A stretch of 64,000 bases of DNA from SAR324 cluster bacterium JCVI-SC AAA005 (GTDB taxonomy: Bacteria; SAR324; NAC60-12): positions 23,036 through 87,035 of the forward strand of contig AGAU01000240.1 of the NCBI GenBank assembly GCA_000224765.2, read 5' to 3'. Under the pieces are notes generated by a model. That model searched no databases, was not told where the DNA came from, and was given only the letters and a program-made list of their open reading frames with translations. Shown in pieces: positions 18,048-27,498 of this stretch (positions are counted from its first letter, which is position 1; every line of letters starts with the position of its first letter). The position numbers and the translations under genes were made by a program.

Positions 18048-19952
18048 TTGATTGTCCAACACCGATCCACTGAATCAATCACTTTCAGTAAAGCAGAAAA
18101 TCTTGTTCAAGAATTTGCGAGTAGAGGTGTCACTGTTCTTTCTCCAGAAAGTCTTGGCGTTCCTTTTGAGATTCATCAATGTATTTATGAAAAAGAAAAG
18201 AAAGCGGTTCGTGATCAGCAACGCATCACTCCTGAGGTCATTCCAGAAATCTTTGATATCTTGAGTGCTCCTGGATTGGTCGAAGCTTGTGATCGAATTG
18301 TGGGGAAAAACTGGGCGATTGTGCCCTTCATTCATAATGCTCCCTTCATCAGCGGAGCTCGTGACCAGCACTGGCACAAAGACGATAACGCTCCATACAA
18401 TGCCCGCAAGCAGAGGCATCACCAAGCTATCCAAATTGAGATGCTCTACTACCCGCAGGAGGTTTCTTCAGAAATGGGACCGACTGCGATTGTTCCGTTT
18501 AGCCACTATTGGACATTCAATCACGAAGAGAACCACGACAACTTTGCAGGAGCTGATCACATTGACTTTGCCTACTTAATCGAAGGCTTGGAGAGCATGC
18601 CGGTTAGTGGGCCAGACTCCAAATACACACTGGAAGACATTATCCATCGACAGACAAAACACGATCAACGGATGATGGAAGCAGTTTCAGCGCTAAACTG
18701 GCCTCTGGCTAAGGTCTTTGAAGTTGCTCCACTGCAGGCTGGGAGCGTCCTTCTCTATTCGCACAACACTTTCCATAGGGGTAACCACCGTAGAGATGAT
18801 TGGCATCAATGGACGGAGAAGCCACGATTTATGTGGAGATTCTGGATTTATCGGACAAATGAACCGGTAGGAACGGACTCAGCAGAAGTTGACTGGTGTC
18901 AAGAAAGCGTGGATCCCCTAACAGGGTTTGATCTGACTGAGGTGAGTTCTGGAATCAAGAGCATCTGGCGTTACCATAAGCATTGGCTAGAAACTGGTAA
19001 GCCACCATCGCCAAAAATCAAAAATACGGCTCAATCTGGCGAAGATCTGAAAAAAGAAGCTATACAACTTTTTGAACAAGTTCTGGAAAACGGAGATGAA
19101 AAGGAACCCGTCCGAATTGGTGCCGCCTACGAACTTGCAGTGATCAGGGATCAGGTACTTGCAAAGGGATTACTGCGAAGAGCGCTTCTGAATGAGCGTG
19201 AAAGTGTGAGAAGAGCTGGCACCTACGGCCTGGTTGCCTTGGGTGCTGCCTCTGAAGATGTATTTTTAGAGGTAATCAAATCACCAATTAAATGGTTGCG
19301 GAAGTCAGGTGTATACGGATTGGGTGAAGTTAGTGCCCTGAACCAAGAAATCTTTGATGCTGTCAAGGAATGCTTGCTAGAGGACTCATCAAAATACGTG
19401 CGCTCTGTTGCTGCAGGTTCCTTCGGGTGTCTTGGTAGACGTGTGATTGCTGCAGGACAGGGACTAGAGTGGATCCCAAAATGTATTGAGGCCCTCATCC
19501 AAAGTCTTCAGCAGGAAAAAAACCAACTCTCCATGGACCTAGCACAAAAAAGAAACATCAAGTTCGTACGACCAACGGATGAATGTGATGTGTGTGAGGG
19601 AATGGGAATCGATTTCGGAATTAAGAGATTTGAACCTGTCCGTTCGGCAGTTCGTGAGAACGTCCTGTGGGCTCTGGTGATGCTATGCTCTCATGGAGAG
19701 GAGGTGCTAGGTGAAAATCTAGACTCTTTGCTAGAGGAACTGAAGAAAATCATCCAAGAAGATCGGAATGTGATCACTGTTGGTTTCGCAATGGATGCGC
19801 TCAGCCGACTGGCGCACTTGTTGGTTTGTGAAAACACTCTTTCTGCCCCAATCAATGAATTAAGAGATGACCTAGAGACAATTCTCAATTCATCACCAAT
19901 TAAGTGTTGGGAATCCTTGGTTCGATCGGGTTTGAGACCAGAGTCTCTCTAA
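18048..19952 (+). CDS. Phytanoyl-CoA dioxygenase (PhyH) fused to HEAT repeats
   Basis: A 634-residue two-part protein. Residues about 1-310 are a PhyH-family Fe(II)/2-oxoglutarate oxygenase with the HxD iron ligands in QHWHKDDNAPYNA, the distal His in HNTFHRGNHRRDD and a downstream Arg for 2-oxoglutarate. Residues about 345-630 are helical HEAT/PBS-lyase-like repeats (RIGAAYELAVIRD, RESVRRAGTYGLVALG, IKWLRKSGVYGLGEV, SKYVRSVAAGSFGCLG), which usually bind partners. A CDVCEG cysteine pair sits between repeats. Start is TTG 18048 with AGGA about nine bases upstream. The frame is intact and has normal chromosomal codon use. Substrate unknown; the fusion suggests the oxygenase may act on a protein or be scaffolded. 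Confidence 0.8.
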   Translation: MIVQHRSTESITFSKAENLVQEFASRGVTVLSPESLGVPFEIHQCIYEKEKKAVRDQQRITPEVIPEIFDILSAPGLVEACDRIVGKNWAIVPFIHNAPFISGARDQHWHKDDNAPYNARKQRHHQAIQIEMLYYPQEVSSEMGPTAIVPFSHYWTFNHEENHDNFAGADHIDFAYLIEGLESMPVSGPDSKYTLEDIIHRQTKHDQRMMEAVSALNWPLAKVFEVAPLQAGSVLLYSHNTFHRGNHRRDDWHQWTEKPRFMWRFWIYRTNEPVGTDSAEVDWCQESVDPLTGFDLTEVSSGIKSIWRYHKHWLETGKPPSPKIKNTAQSGEDLKKEAIQLFEQVLENGDEKEPVRIGAAYELAVIRDQVLAKGLLRRALLNERESVRRAGTYGLVALGAASEDVFLEVIKSPIKWLRKSGVYGLGEVSALNQEIFDAVKECLLEDSSKYVRSVAAGSFGCLGRRVIAAGQGLEWIPKCIEALIQSLQQEKNQLSMDLAQKRNIKFVRPTDECDVCEGMGIDFGIKRFEPVRSAVRENVLWALVMLCSHGEEVLGENLDSLLEELKKIIQEDRNVITVGFAMDALSRLAHLLVCENTLSAPINELRDDLETILNSSPIKCWESLVRSGLRPESL

Positions 19953-20131
19953 GCGACTTACCATTGATTTAGAGCCAACTTAACAACCCCAAGAAACCAA
20001 TCCCAGTTCATATCTTCCAGGATCCAACTCAGCATTTTGAACTCTCCCAGGGTTAGACCAGAATGTGATAAAAGTTTGATTGAAACGACGCCTTGATTCA
20101 GTTTTTACAGCAACCAATCAAAGGAGAAAAC

Positions 20132-20926
20132 ATGTCCTATCAATTCCCAATGGCAGTCTGTGCCGAGATGCTCTGGCAAAATAAGCCGATCGAGTGGCGT
20201 GTGAGCAAGTTGACAGAAATGGGATTCGCTGTGGGCTTATGGAATTGGCCCACTTATGATCTGGACAAGTTGGAGAAAACCAAGGCCAATTTTTCAATCA
20301 TGAATGGCTACCTACGAGGACGTCTTGCTGACGATGAGGGAGCAGAAGAACTCTTTTTTACAGCAGCGAAGACCATTGTTGTTGGGAAGCGACTCAACGT
20401 AGATCGACTGAACCTACACGGAACCGATTTGGGTGAGCGGAGATTGCCAACACAATATTGTGAAACCGTGACTGAAGCGCTGTGGCTGAAAGCTATGGAT
20501 ACGCTGAATCGTGTCGCAGACCTAGCAGACAAATAGAGAGTTGTCTTTGCTCTTGAAAATCTGAATCTACCGGTGAACCACCCAGGAGTTCCGTTCGCTT
20601 TGGCAGAAGACACCCTAGCTTTGGTCGCTGCAGTCAATCGCCCTAAATTGAAGCTCAGTCTAGATTTGTATCATGTGCAGATTGGCGAAGGAAACCTGAT
20701 TGAGATGTGCCGAAAATGCCTGCCCTACATTGGTGAAATCCAAGTTGCCGATGTACCAGGTCCGCAGGAACCTGGTACAGGAGAGATCAATTATCCAAAA
20801 ATTGCCGAAGCGCTTTATCAGATGGGCTATCGTGGGACCATCGGATTAGAGGCTTATGCTTCAGGAAAGCCAGAGCAAGCGATCGAAGCCTTCCGCAGAG
20901 CATTTACCGTTGCCAACCCCAGTTAA
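20132..20926 (+). pseudogene. Hydroxypyruvate isomerase-like TIM barrel with one in-frame TAG
   Basis: ATG 20132 follows a strong AAAGGAG. The frame encodes a sugar-phosphate isomerase/epimerase fold like hydroxypyruvate isomerase: FPMAVCAEMLWQNKP, VDRLNLHGTDLGERRL, then after the stop VVFALENLNLPVNHPG, LKLSLDLYHVQIGEGN, IGEIQVADVPGPQEPG and YRGTIGLEAYASG, including the metal-ligand Glu and His positions. A single TAG at 20534-20536 splits it; both halves are in one frame and together give normal length (about 264 codons). A recent nonsense change is the simplest reading. It is followed closely by the Rieske ferredoxin gene. Confidence 0.85.
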
Positions 20927-20958
20927 TTTAAGAATCTACAAACAGATAGAAGGGCATC

Positions 20959-21270
20959 ATGGCTGAATGGGTTAAAGCTTGCGCTGCTGATGAAATTGAT
21001 GAAGAAGATGTGATTAGGTTTGATCACGGTGATCGAACATTTGGCGTTTATCGATCTCCGGAGGATGAATATTACGCAACGGATGGCTTGTGTACTCATG
21101 AGAAGATTCATCTCGCAGATGGGCTCATGATGGACAATGTGATTGAGTGTCCAAAGCATAACGGACGATTTGATTACACAGATGGCAGTGCTCTGGGAGC
21201 GCCTGTCTGTGAAAACCTGCAGACCTATCTTGTGAAGGTCGAAGATGGCCAAGTATTCATCAATATATGA
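20959..21270 (+). CDS. MocE-like Rieske [2Fe-2S] ferredoxin
   Basis: A 103-residue Rieske ferredoxin, an electron carrier for a non-haem oxygenase. The cluster ligands are plain: CTH (in DGLCTHEKIHLADG) and CPKH (in ECPKHNGRFDYTDG). The sequence resembles MocE of the rhizopine-degrading MocDEF system and small Rieske ferredoxins of diiron desaturase-like oxygenases. It has no signal peptide. ATG 20959 lies 32 bp after the isomerase frame. Likely partners are the MocF-like reductase frame at 24083 and the desaturase at 26269. The gene is undamaged. Confidence 0.85.
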   Translation: MAEWVKACAADEIDEEDVIRFDHGDRTFGVYRSPEDEYYATDGLCTHEKIHLADGLMMDNVIECPKHNGRFDYTDGSALGAPVCENLQTYLVKVEDGQVFINI

Positions 21271-21544
21271 AGCTAAGTTCCATCAGTACTTGAATTTACT
21301 TGAAGGAAATAAACGAAATTAGTTCATGTTATCGATAACTTTTTCAAAGCACTAAGACGTTTGGAAGCTGTTGATGGCATAAATATCGGTTGAGCCAAAT
21401 AAACCAAAATCGGATCAATTAAGCAGCCAACGGATATAGCAAAAGTTTATGCTTCATTCCCCTCACAATCAGGCCAAGGATATTCAATAGATTCATCATC
21501 TCTCTGGCTCTTGCGGGAATTTTATTTCTTTCCCTCATTAACTT

Positions 21545-22088
21545 TATGAAAGGAACAAATCCACCCTATCCGGTGCCCCTAGTCGAACTAGCCCCAGCTC
21601 CTTGGACTTCTTAAGAGACTGTGACCGGAGCCTATGAAATCATGAAGGCAGTTGGGCAAAGTCTGATCGTTGTAAAAAAAGAAATACAAGGATTCATTCT
21701 GAATTGTTTGCAAGATGCTCTTATCAATGAAGCTCTGCTTCTTGCAGAGAGCGATTACGCCAATACGGATGATATCGACTGTGCTGTTTGAGATGGTCTT
21801 GGGCTACGATGGTCTTTCATGGGACCATTTGAAACTATAGACTTCAATGCACCAGTTGGCCTGGCTGATTACGCAGCGCGTTATAGCCAAATGTATCGTG
21901 AAATGTCAGTCTTTCAAAGCTCTGAGATGAAGTGGGATGTGAATCTGATCAAGCGCATCTATAAAGATCGACGCTCAATGCTTGAGGAAACTGGAATAGA
22001 AGAACGCCAGGTGTGGCATGACCGGAGTTTGGCAGATCTCGTCGCTCACAAAAGTAAATTAGATAAGCAGAGTAATAAGTTTGAGTAA
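21545..22088 (+). pseudogene. 3-hydroxyacyl-CoA dehydrogenase-family remnant (carnitine-dehydrogenase-like)
   Basis: The C-terminal half of a 3-hydroxyacyl-CoA dehydrogenase-type enzyme in one frame broken by stops: NPPYPVPLVELAPAPWTS, stop near 21613, then ETVTGAYEIMKAVGQ, VKKEIQGFILNCLQDALINEA, stop near 21790, then DGLGLRWSFMGPFETIDFN and ADYAARYSQMYREM up to 22088. NPPYPVPLVE and the GLRWSFMGPFETIDLN box are diagnostic of the L-carnitine / L-gulonate dehydrogenase branch. The NAD-binding N-terminus is not recognisable in the 275 bp upstream (21271-21544), which otherwise hold nothing I can name. It overlaps the BKACE remnant by a few bases. Confidence 0.8.
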
Positions 22089-23004
22089 ACGAAAAGTCAT
22101 CATTACATGTGCAGTCAATGGAGCAATTTATACATCCTCCATGTCGCGATACTTGCCAGTTACACCTAGATAAATAGCTGCTGCTGGGATTTCAGCAGCA
22201 GATGCTGGAGCTGCTACCTTACATCTTCATGCCCGCAATCCTGAAACAGGTAGCCCCCACAGGACCCAAGCGTCTTTTAAGAATTTTTACCCCAAATTAA
22301 GGAAGCTACTAATGCCGTTGTAAACATCACCACCGGCAGAAGTCCGCACATGACAGTCGAAGAACGAATGAAGCCTGTCATAACGTTTAAGCCTGAGTTG
22401 GCATCGTTGAATACGAGGTCAATGAACTTTGGACTCTATCCAATGCCTAATCGTTTTCAAGACTTCAAACATGAATGGGAGGTCAAGCACCTCGAAAATT
22501 CCTGGGATTTGGTATTCAAAAATACCTTTAGAGATATTGAGAAAATCTTGCTTTTCAGTAATTCGCACTCAACACGGTTTGAGTTTGAATGCTACGATAT
22601 TTCTCATCTTTAAAATCTCGCACATTTTGTTGATCAAGATTTGACTCAGCCACCACTCTTCATTCAATCCGTTTTTGGCCTTCTGGGTGGAATTGTTGCT
22701 CACACTGCGGATTTGGCGTACATGAAACACACTGCGGATCGATTATTTGAAGATGATTACCAGTGGTCGCTCTTGGGGGCAGGAAAGAATCAAATTTCTC
22801 TGGCCTCTATTGGCGCCGCGCAGCAATGTACGCTTCGGTCTAGAAGACTCACTCTGGATTGGATCTAGACAGCTTGCAAAGTCTAACGCAGATCAGGTGA
22901 GAAAAATCCTTCATGTACTGGAAGGGCTATCTCTTGACATTGTGAGTCCTGATGAAGCTAGACAAATGCTTGAACTCAAAGGTCGCGATCAAGTGGATTT
23001 TTGA
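22081..23004 (+). pseudogene. BKACE (beta-keto acid cleavage enzyme, DUF849) remnant
   Basis: A nearly full-length but shredded BKACE gene. BKACE enzymes cleave beta-keto acids such as dehydrocarnitine with acetyl-CoA. Conserved pieces in order: RKVIITCAVNGAI, a TAA, then AGISAADAGAATLHLHARNPE; frameshift; SAHMTVEERMKPVITFKPELA, MNFGLYPMPNRFQDF, FEFECYDISHL; further shifts; QPPLFIQSVFGLLGGI, NVRFGLEDSLWIG and the end SPDEARQMLELKGRDQV. At least four lesions are present. BKACE next to a carnitine-type dehydrogenase is the known arrangement for carnitine breakdown, so this looks like a lost carnitine (or similar) route. Confidence 0.85.
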
Positions 23005-23082
23005 ATATTAGGTTTAGAGAAAAAATTTGAGTGTAGATGAAAAAAGGCCGAAAAGATTTCCTTGAAACTTCATAGGATCGAA

Positions 23083-23610
23083 ATGACTTTGTCATCACTA
23101 GGTGGAGATTTTCCACGCTTGCACGTCAGCACTTATGTTGCAGAGAGTGCACAAATCATTGGCAATGTTTGGCTAGCGGCTAGGAGTTCTGTTTGGTTTC
23201 AAAGTGTACTGAGAGGAGATTCTGATCAAATCGTGATCGGCGAAGAGACAAACGTACAAGATGCGACCATCTGTCACGTCGATCCAGGCTGTCCTTTAGA
23301 GGTTGGTGCCCGAGTTACAATTGGGCACCGCTGCATTTTACATGGCTGTAGGATTGGAGATGACTGTCTGATTGGGATGGGAGCTATTCTGATGAACGGT
23401 GTGCGAATCGGAGAGGGAAGTATCGTTGGAGCGGGAAGTCTATTGCTGGAAGGAACCAAAATCCCGCCATTTTCGCTAGTAGCTGGTTCACCAGCCAAGG
23501 TGAAGAAAACTTATGGGCCCGAGATTCTTGGGCAGATTCGTCAGTCAAGTGCCCATTATGTCAGTAGAGCGGAACATTACCGTGATAAATGGCGAAAGCT
23601 CGAATTCTAG
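23083..23610 (+). CDS. Gamma-carbonic anhydrase-like left-handed beta-helix protein
   Basis: A 175-residue protein of the gamma-carbonic anhydrase/PaaY group. Hexapeptide repeats are obvious: AQIIGNVWLAARSSVWFQSV, GEETNVQDATICHVD, GHRCILHGCRIGDDCLIGMG, GVRIGEGSIVGAGSLL. The three zinc-ligand histidines are placed as expected in CHVD, GHRC and LHGC. The tail ends in a helical segment. ATG 23083 has AGGA six bases upstream; a TTG at 23062 is possible. Members act as carbonic anhydrase, or as thioesterase or transferase-like helpers in catabolic clusters, so activity is uncertain. The frame is intact between two wrecked neighbours. Confidence 0.8.
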   Translation: MTLSSLGGDFPRLHVSTYVAESAQIIGNVWLAARSSVWFQSVLRGDSDQIVIGEETNVQDATICHVDPGCPLEVGARVTIGHRCILHGCRIGDDCLIGMGAILMNGVRIGEGSIVGAGSLLLEGTKIPPFSLVAGSPAKVKKTYGPEILGQIRQSSAHYVSRAEHYRDKWRKLEF

Positions 23611-24082
23611 ATGCCTTGTGCGAGAGATTCATAGTTCATGGGAGAGGTATAATAGCGGTGAATTTCGATGAAAATCTGACGTTGTTCAAAATTAAATAAT
23701 ACGCATACCCCACGTTCAGAAACTGAATGGCTTGTTAAACCAGTAATCAGTTCCCTCCTAGGTTCCAAGAACCGCTCTTTTAGGGCAGCTTTAACTTTGC
23801 GTAGCGCCAGAAAGTTTTGTTAACAAGCCTGGCTGCGATTGTGCTGTGCGTCTTAGTTACATGATAAATATAATTCGGGTGCATGCAGCGCCGAAACTGA
23901 GTCCTCTGATCTCAGAATTTCAGAAGTTACTGTATCTGTTTGAAGGGGCAATTCTGCTGACCTTGCATGCTCAGTTTCAAACATGATTTATAAAAATTAG
24001 AGACAGACTTAATCTTGGACATCTAACCCTTAGTAAATTAAAAGTATCTAAAACCGAGATCACATCATCAAAAGTGAGCCTA
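23611..24082. other. 472-bp stretch without an assigned gene
   Basis: The reverse strand stays open for about 65 codons just after 23607 (reading LRKVKAALKERFLEPRREL, then CVLFNFEQRQIFIEIHRYY) and looks protein-like. It has no start or ribosome-binding site and no family I can name; it may be another remnant. A TATAAT at about 23647 lacks a matching -35 box. Nothing else noted. Confidence 0.3.
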
Positions 24083-25303
24083 ATGAATTCCCTCAAGATC
24101 ATTGGTGCTGGTGAGGCTGGTACGCGCGCTGCTCTCCATTTGCGTGAAACTGGCTGGGATGGTGAAGTCACGCTTATTGGCCAGGAACCCTATATTCCCT
24201 ATGAACGCCCGCCTCTCTCCAAGACTCTTTTAACAAAGGGTATTATTCCTCCCGCGCTGGTCTCTAAAGAAAAATTAGAGGAACTCTGCATCAACTTTTC
24301 CAACAATACCCTTGTCAATGAGATTGATCGTCCATCTCGCTGTCTGATCCTTGAAAACGATGTTGTACTTCCCTACCAGAATCTTTTGATTGCCACTGGA
24401 GCCTCTGCCAGAAAGTTGACTTGCCCTGGCAGTGAGCATGCTCTGGTGTTGCGCAATTTGGAAGATTCCCTTGTGCTGCGTTCATTGTTGATCCCTAAAA
24501 AGCACTTAATTCTGATCGGTGCTGGTTTCATCGGGTTAGAACTTGCTGCTGGAGCCCGAATGGATGGATGCAGAGTGACCGTTTTAGAAGCTGCCTCACG
24601 CGTCCTTGGCCGCGCAGTTCCTGCCGAGGTGACAGAGGTGATTGCCAATGAACATCAACAACAAGGTGTAGAAATCATTTGCAATGTTCAACTGGAGCAG
24701 ATCCAGCTGCTAGGTGATGGCTACGTCGTCCAACTAGCAGAAGATAAGTCGATTCAGGGTGATTTTGTTGTCGCTGAGATTGGTGCTATTCCAGAAATAG
24801 CTTTAGCCGAGGCAGCCGGATTACAGACCGAGAATGGGATCTTGGTCGATTCCTTCATGCAGACCTCAGATCCAAATATCTATGCTGCAGGTGATTGTTG
24901 TTCCTTTCCACATCCACTTTATGGCAGACAGCGCATGCGGTTGGAGATGTGGCGCTGTGCTCGTGAGCAAGCCAAGTGCGCTGTTCAAAATATGATTGAT
25001 ACACCTCAGGAATTCAGTACAGTACCTTAGTTTTGGAGTGATCAGTTTGAACTCGGTCTGCAGGTAGTAGGTTTGCCTCAGTTTGCAGAACAGATTATTT
25101 CCCGAGTACGGGCAGATGGTGTGACGATCTACTTCGGGTTAAGTGATGGAGGTCATTTAGTTTCTGCTGCTGGAGTAGGGGTTGGAAATAGCGTTGCTAA
25201 GGACATTCGCCTTGCCGAAATATTGATCACCTCCCGCAAACCTCTGAATCCAGAGGATCTTGCCAATCCAAACCTCAACCTGAAGAAGCTTTTGAAGAAT
25301 TGA
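24083..25303 (+). pseudogene. MocF-like FAD-dependent ferredoxin reductase with one in-frame TAG
   Basis: An FAD/NAD(P)H ferredoxin reductase of the type that feeds Rieske ferredoxins. The frame has the FAD site IIGAGEAGTRAALHLRE, the PYIPYERPPLSK motif, LLIATGASARKL, the NADH site LILIGAGFIGLELAAGARM, and the second FAD motif NIYAAGDCCSF. At 25028-25030 a TAG interrupts VP-FWSDQFELGLQVVG. Relatives read VPWFWSDQ there, so TGG probably became TAG. The same frame then completes the dimerisation domain to 25303. Without readthrough the product loses its last 90 residues. ATG 24083 was chosen; GTG 24074 is possible. It would serve the Rieske ferredoxin at 20959. Confidence 0.85.
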
Positions 25304-25343
25304 AGCCACTACCCTCCCAGTAAACCCTGCCTCTGAACCCAAG

Positions 25344-26122
25344 ATGTCCCAGATCGTTTTCATTTCCCACTGGAGCGGTCCCTTACTATTACTTAATGAT
25401 CTCGATCACACTGAATTGATTCAGCACTGTCGGCAACTCTCTCAGGAACTGGAGAAACTGACAAAATCTTTTTGATCAGTGCTCAATGGAAAAGCACTTC
25501 CATCTAAATCACTCACAACCCTTCATCCGCATTGCTGTCCACTATGGCTTGAGCCAACCGACAACTTTCACTACATGCTATCGTGGGGCACCTGAATTCG
25601 CTGAGTTGGTAAAGCTTCAATTGAAAAACTATGACATCAATTCTCAACTGAATCGAGAGCGTGATTGGATCATGGTGTCTTTGTACCGTTGATGCTGATG
25701 TATCCAGAAACTGATATCTCTTGTATCCGGGTCTCGCTACAAAAAGACCTCAGGGCTCTGAACCACCTTCAACTCGGGCAAGCTCTTAGTTCGTAGAACA
25801 AGAAGATCTGCTGATCTTTGGTTCAGGATTCTCTTTTCACAATATGCAGGCTTTTATTCAAGGTCCTGAAATAGAGAGAGCAGATTCTGAGTACATAGCC
25901 TTTGAGGCCTAGCTGAAAGAGACTATGGGCGAGTAGCAGTTTCTTGAAGCAGAGTGTTGGAATTGCTTGTTGAAATGGGAACAGGAAACAGCTGCAAGGT
26001 ATTGTCATCCACGGGAAGAACATTTGTTGCCACTTCATGTGTGCTACGGAGCAGCCCCACGTCCTGCTCAAAGAGTTGAAAGCTTTGCCGTCCTTGGAAA
26101 ACAAGTCAGTTCATTCATTTGA
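25344..26122 (+). pseudogene. LigB/DOPA-type extradiol dioxygenase remnant
   Basis: Fragments in all three forward frames reproduce the class-III extradiol dioxygenase (LigB, DODA-type) family: MSQIVFISHWSGPLLLL, then DKIFLISAQWKST (family VISAHW), PTTFTTCYRGAPEFAELV, DRERDWIM-like NRERDWIM, LMYPETDISCIRVSLQKDL, LLIFGSGFSFHNMQAF, LKWEQETAARYCHPREEHL and LPLHVCYGAA. The second His of a metal site (HPREEHLLPLH) is still visible. At least four frameshifts and several stops make it non-functional. These enzymes open catechol-type rings, so an aromatic step has been lost. Confidence 0.8.
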
Positions 26123-26268
26123 TAAATTGAAAACACTCTATTTTTGTCGCGGTTTCTGAATGAATAACCTCACAGAACATTGAACTCTGGCTACTAAATC
26201 GCTATAACTGCCGGATATTCTTGTCCGTACTTCTTCAAAATTACGAACCTCCTTTCACATTTAGAACG

Positions 26269-27345
26269 ATGACAAGCACAGCAACTCCGTGGGACTATAG
26301 TTTGATCGGGCCTGAAGCCAAACTTGCTGAAGAGAAAGGTCTTGCTTCCGCTACCTGGTATGCTTCTCAGATCCCTCGCAAGCGCATGAAAGCATTAATG
26401 CGCCGCTCAGATCAACCAGCGATTCGAGATACAATCATTTGGTTAGGTTTGCTAGCATTAACAGGTTGCTTGGGGATTTATTTCTGGGGAACATGGTGGT
26501 GTGTCCCGTTCTTCTTTGTCTATGGAATTCTTTACGGCAGTGCATCGGATTCTCGTTGGCACGAGTGTGGACACGGCACTGCCTTTCGTACCCAGTGGAT
26601 GAATCAGTGGGTCTACCAGATCGCTTGCTTCATGATCATGCGTAGTCCAACAGGTTGGCTTTGGTCTCACACACGACATCATACGGATACAATCATCGTT
26701 GGTCGTGATCCTGAAATCGCCATTAGTCGTCCTGCCCGATTGTTTCGATTATTTCTCAACTTCTTTGGCCTGATTGATATTCCGATTGCTCTAGCAAAGA
26801 CCATTCTGCATTCCTCTGGTCAGCTGACTGCGGAGGAAACCGACTACATTCCTGAGATGAAACGCCACAAAGTTTACAACGTAGCTCGTATCTGGATCAT
26901 GATTTATGGACTAACCATTGCGGCAAGCGTACTCTACCACAGTTGGATTCCTTTGATATTGATCGGCTTACCCCGAGTGTATGGGACTTGGCTACACATC
27001 GTCTTTGGCTTGACCCAGCACGCTGGTCTGGCAGAAGACGTTTTGGACCATCGCCATAACACCCGCACCGTCTACATGAACCCCGTCTTTCGCTTTCTCT
27101 ATTGGAATATGAATTATCATGTAGAACACCACATGTTCCCGATGGTGCCATACCACGCACTTCCAGCTCTGCATGAAGAAATGAAAGCGGACACGGCACC
27201 AGTTTATAAGAATATGATGGAAGCTTACTGTGAAATCATTCCTGCTCTGTGGCAGCAGTCTAGTGGTCCTGAATTTTTTGTTCCCAGGGCTGTCCCAAAT
27301 TCAAAATTAACAAGCAGCCACCCAAGTTCAGTAGCTGTAGCCTGA
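26269..27345 (+). CDS. MocD-like membrane fatty-acid-desaturase-family oxygenase
   Basis: A 358-residue integral-membrane diiron enzyme of the fatty acid desaturase/hydroxylase superfamily. Histidine boxes are complete: HECGHG, HTRHHTD and HVEHH, plus an additional His in GLTQHAG. About four to six hydrophobic segments surround them. The sequence fits the MocD hydrocarbon-oxygenase branch, which works with a MocE Rieske ferredoxin and a MocF reductase. ATG 26269 gives MTSTATPWDYSLIGPEAKL, a typical beginning; the TTG at 26221 is less likely. The substrate is not evident: relatives demethylate rhizopine or oxidise lipids. The frame is intact although its reductase partner is broken. Confidence 0.82.
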   Translation: MTSTATPWDYSLIGPEAKLAEEKGLASATWYASQIPRKRMKALMRRSDQPAIRDTIIWLGLLALTGCLGIYFWGTWWCVPFFFVYGILYGSASDSRWHECGHGTAFRTQWMNQWVYQIACFMIMRSPTGWLWSHTRHHTDTIIVGRDPEIAISRPARLFRLFLNFFGLIDIPIALAKTILHSSGQLTAEETDYIPEMKRHKVYNVARIWIMIYGLTIAASVLYHSWIPLILIGLPRVYGTWLHIVFGLTQHAGLAEDVLDHRHNTRTVYMNPVFRFLYWNMNYHVEHHMFPMVPYHALPALHEEMKADTAPVYKNMMEAYCEIIPALWQQSSGPEFFVPRAVPNSKLTSSHPSSVAVA

Positions 27346-27498
27346 AAAGGACTTAGAAGGATTGACAATTCACTATGGCTCAAACGAGCCTGCTCAGCCA
27401 GTGTCACTTCTCAAAAACTACCATTTGGAAAATCATCAGACTTGCTTTTGAAGTATAATTTTTTGATTCAATGTAGATTTCCATTCAGATTTTTGATC

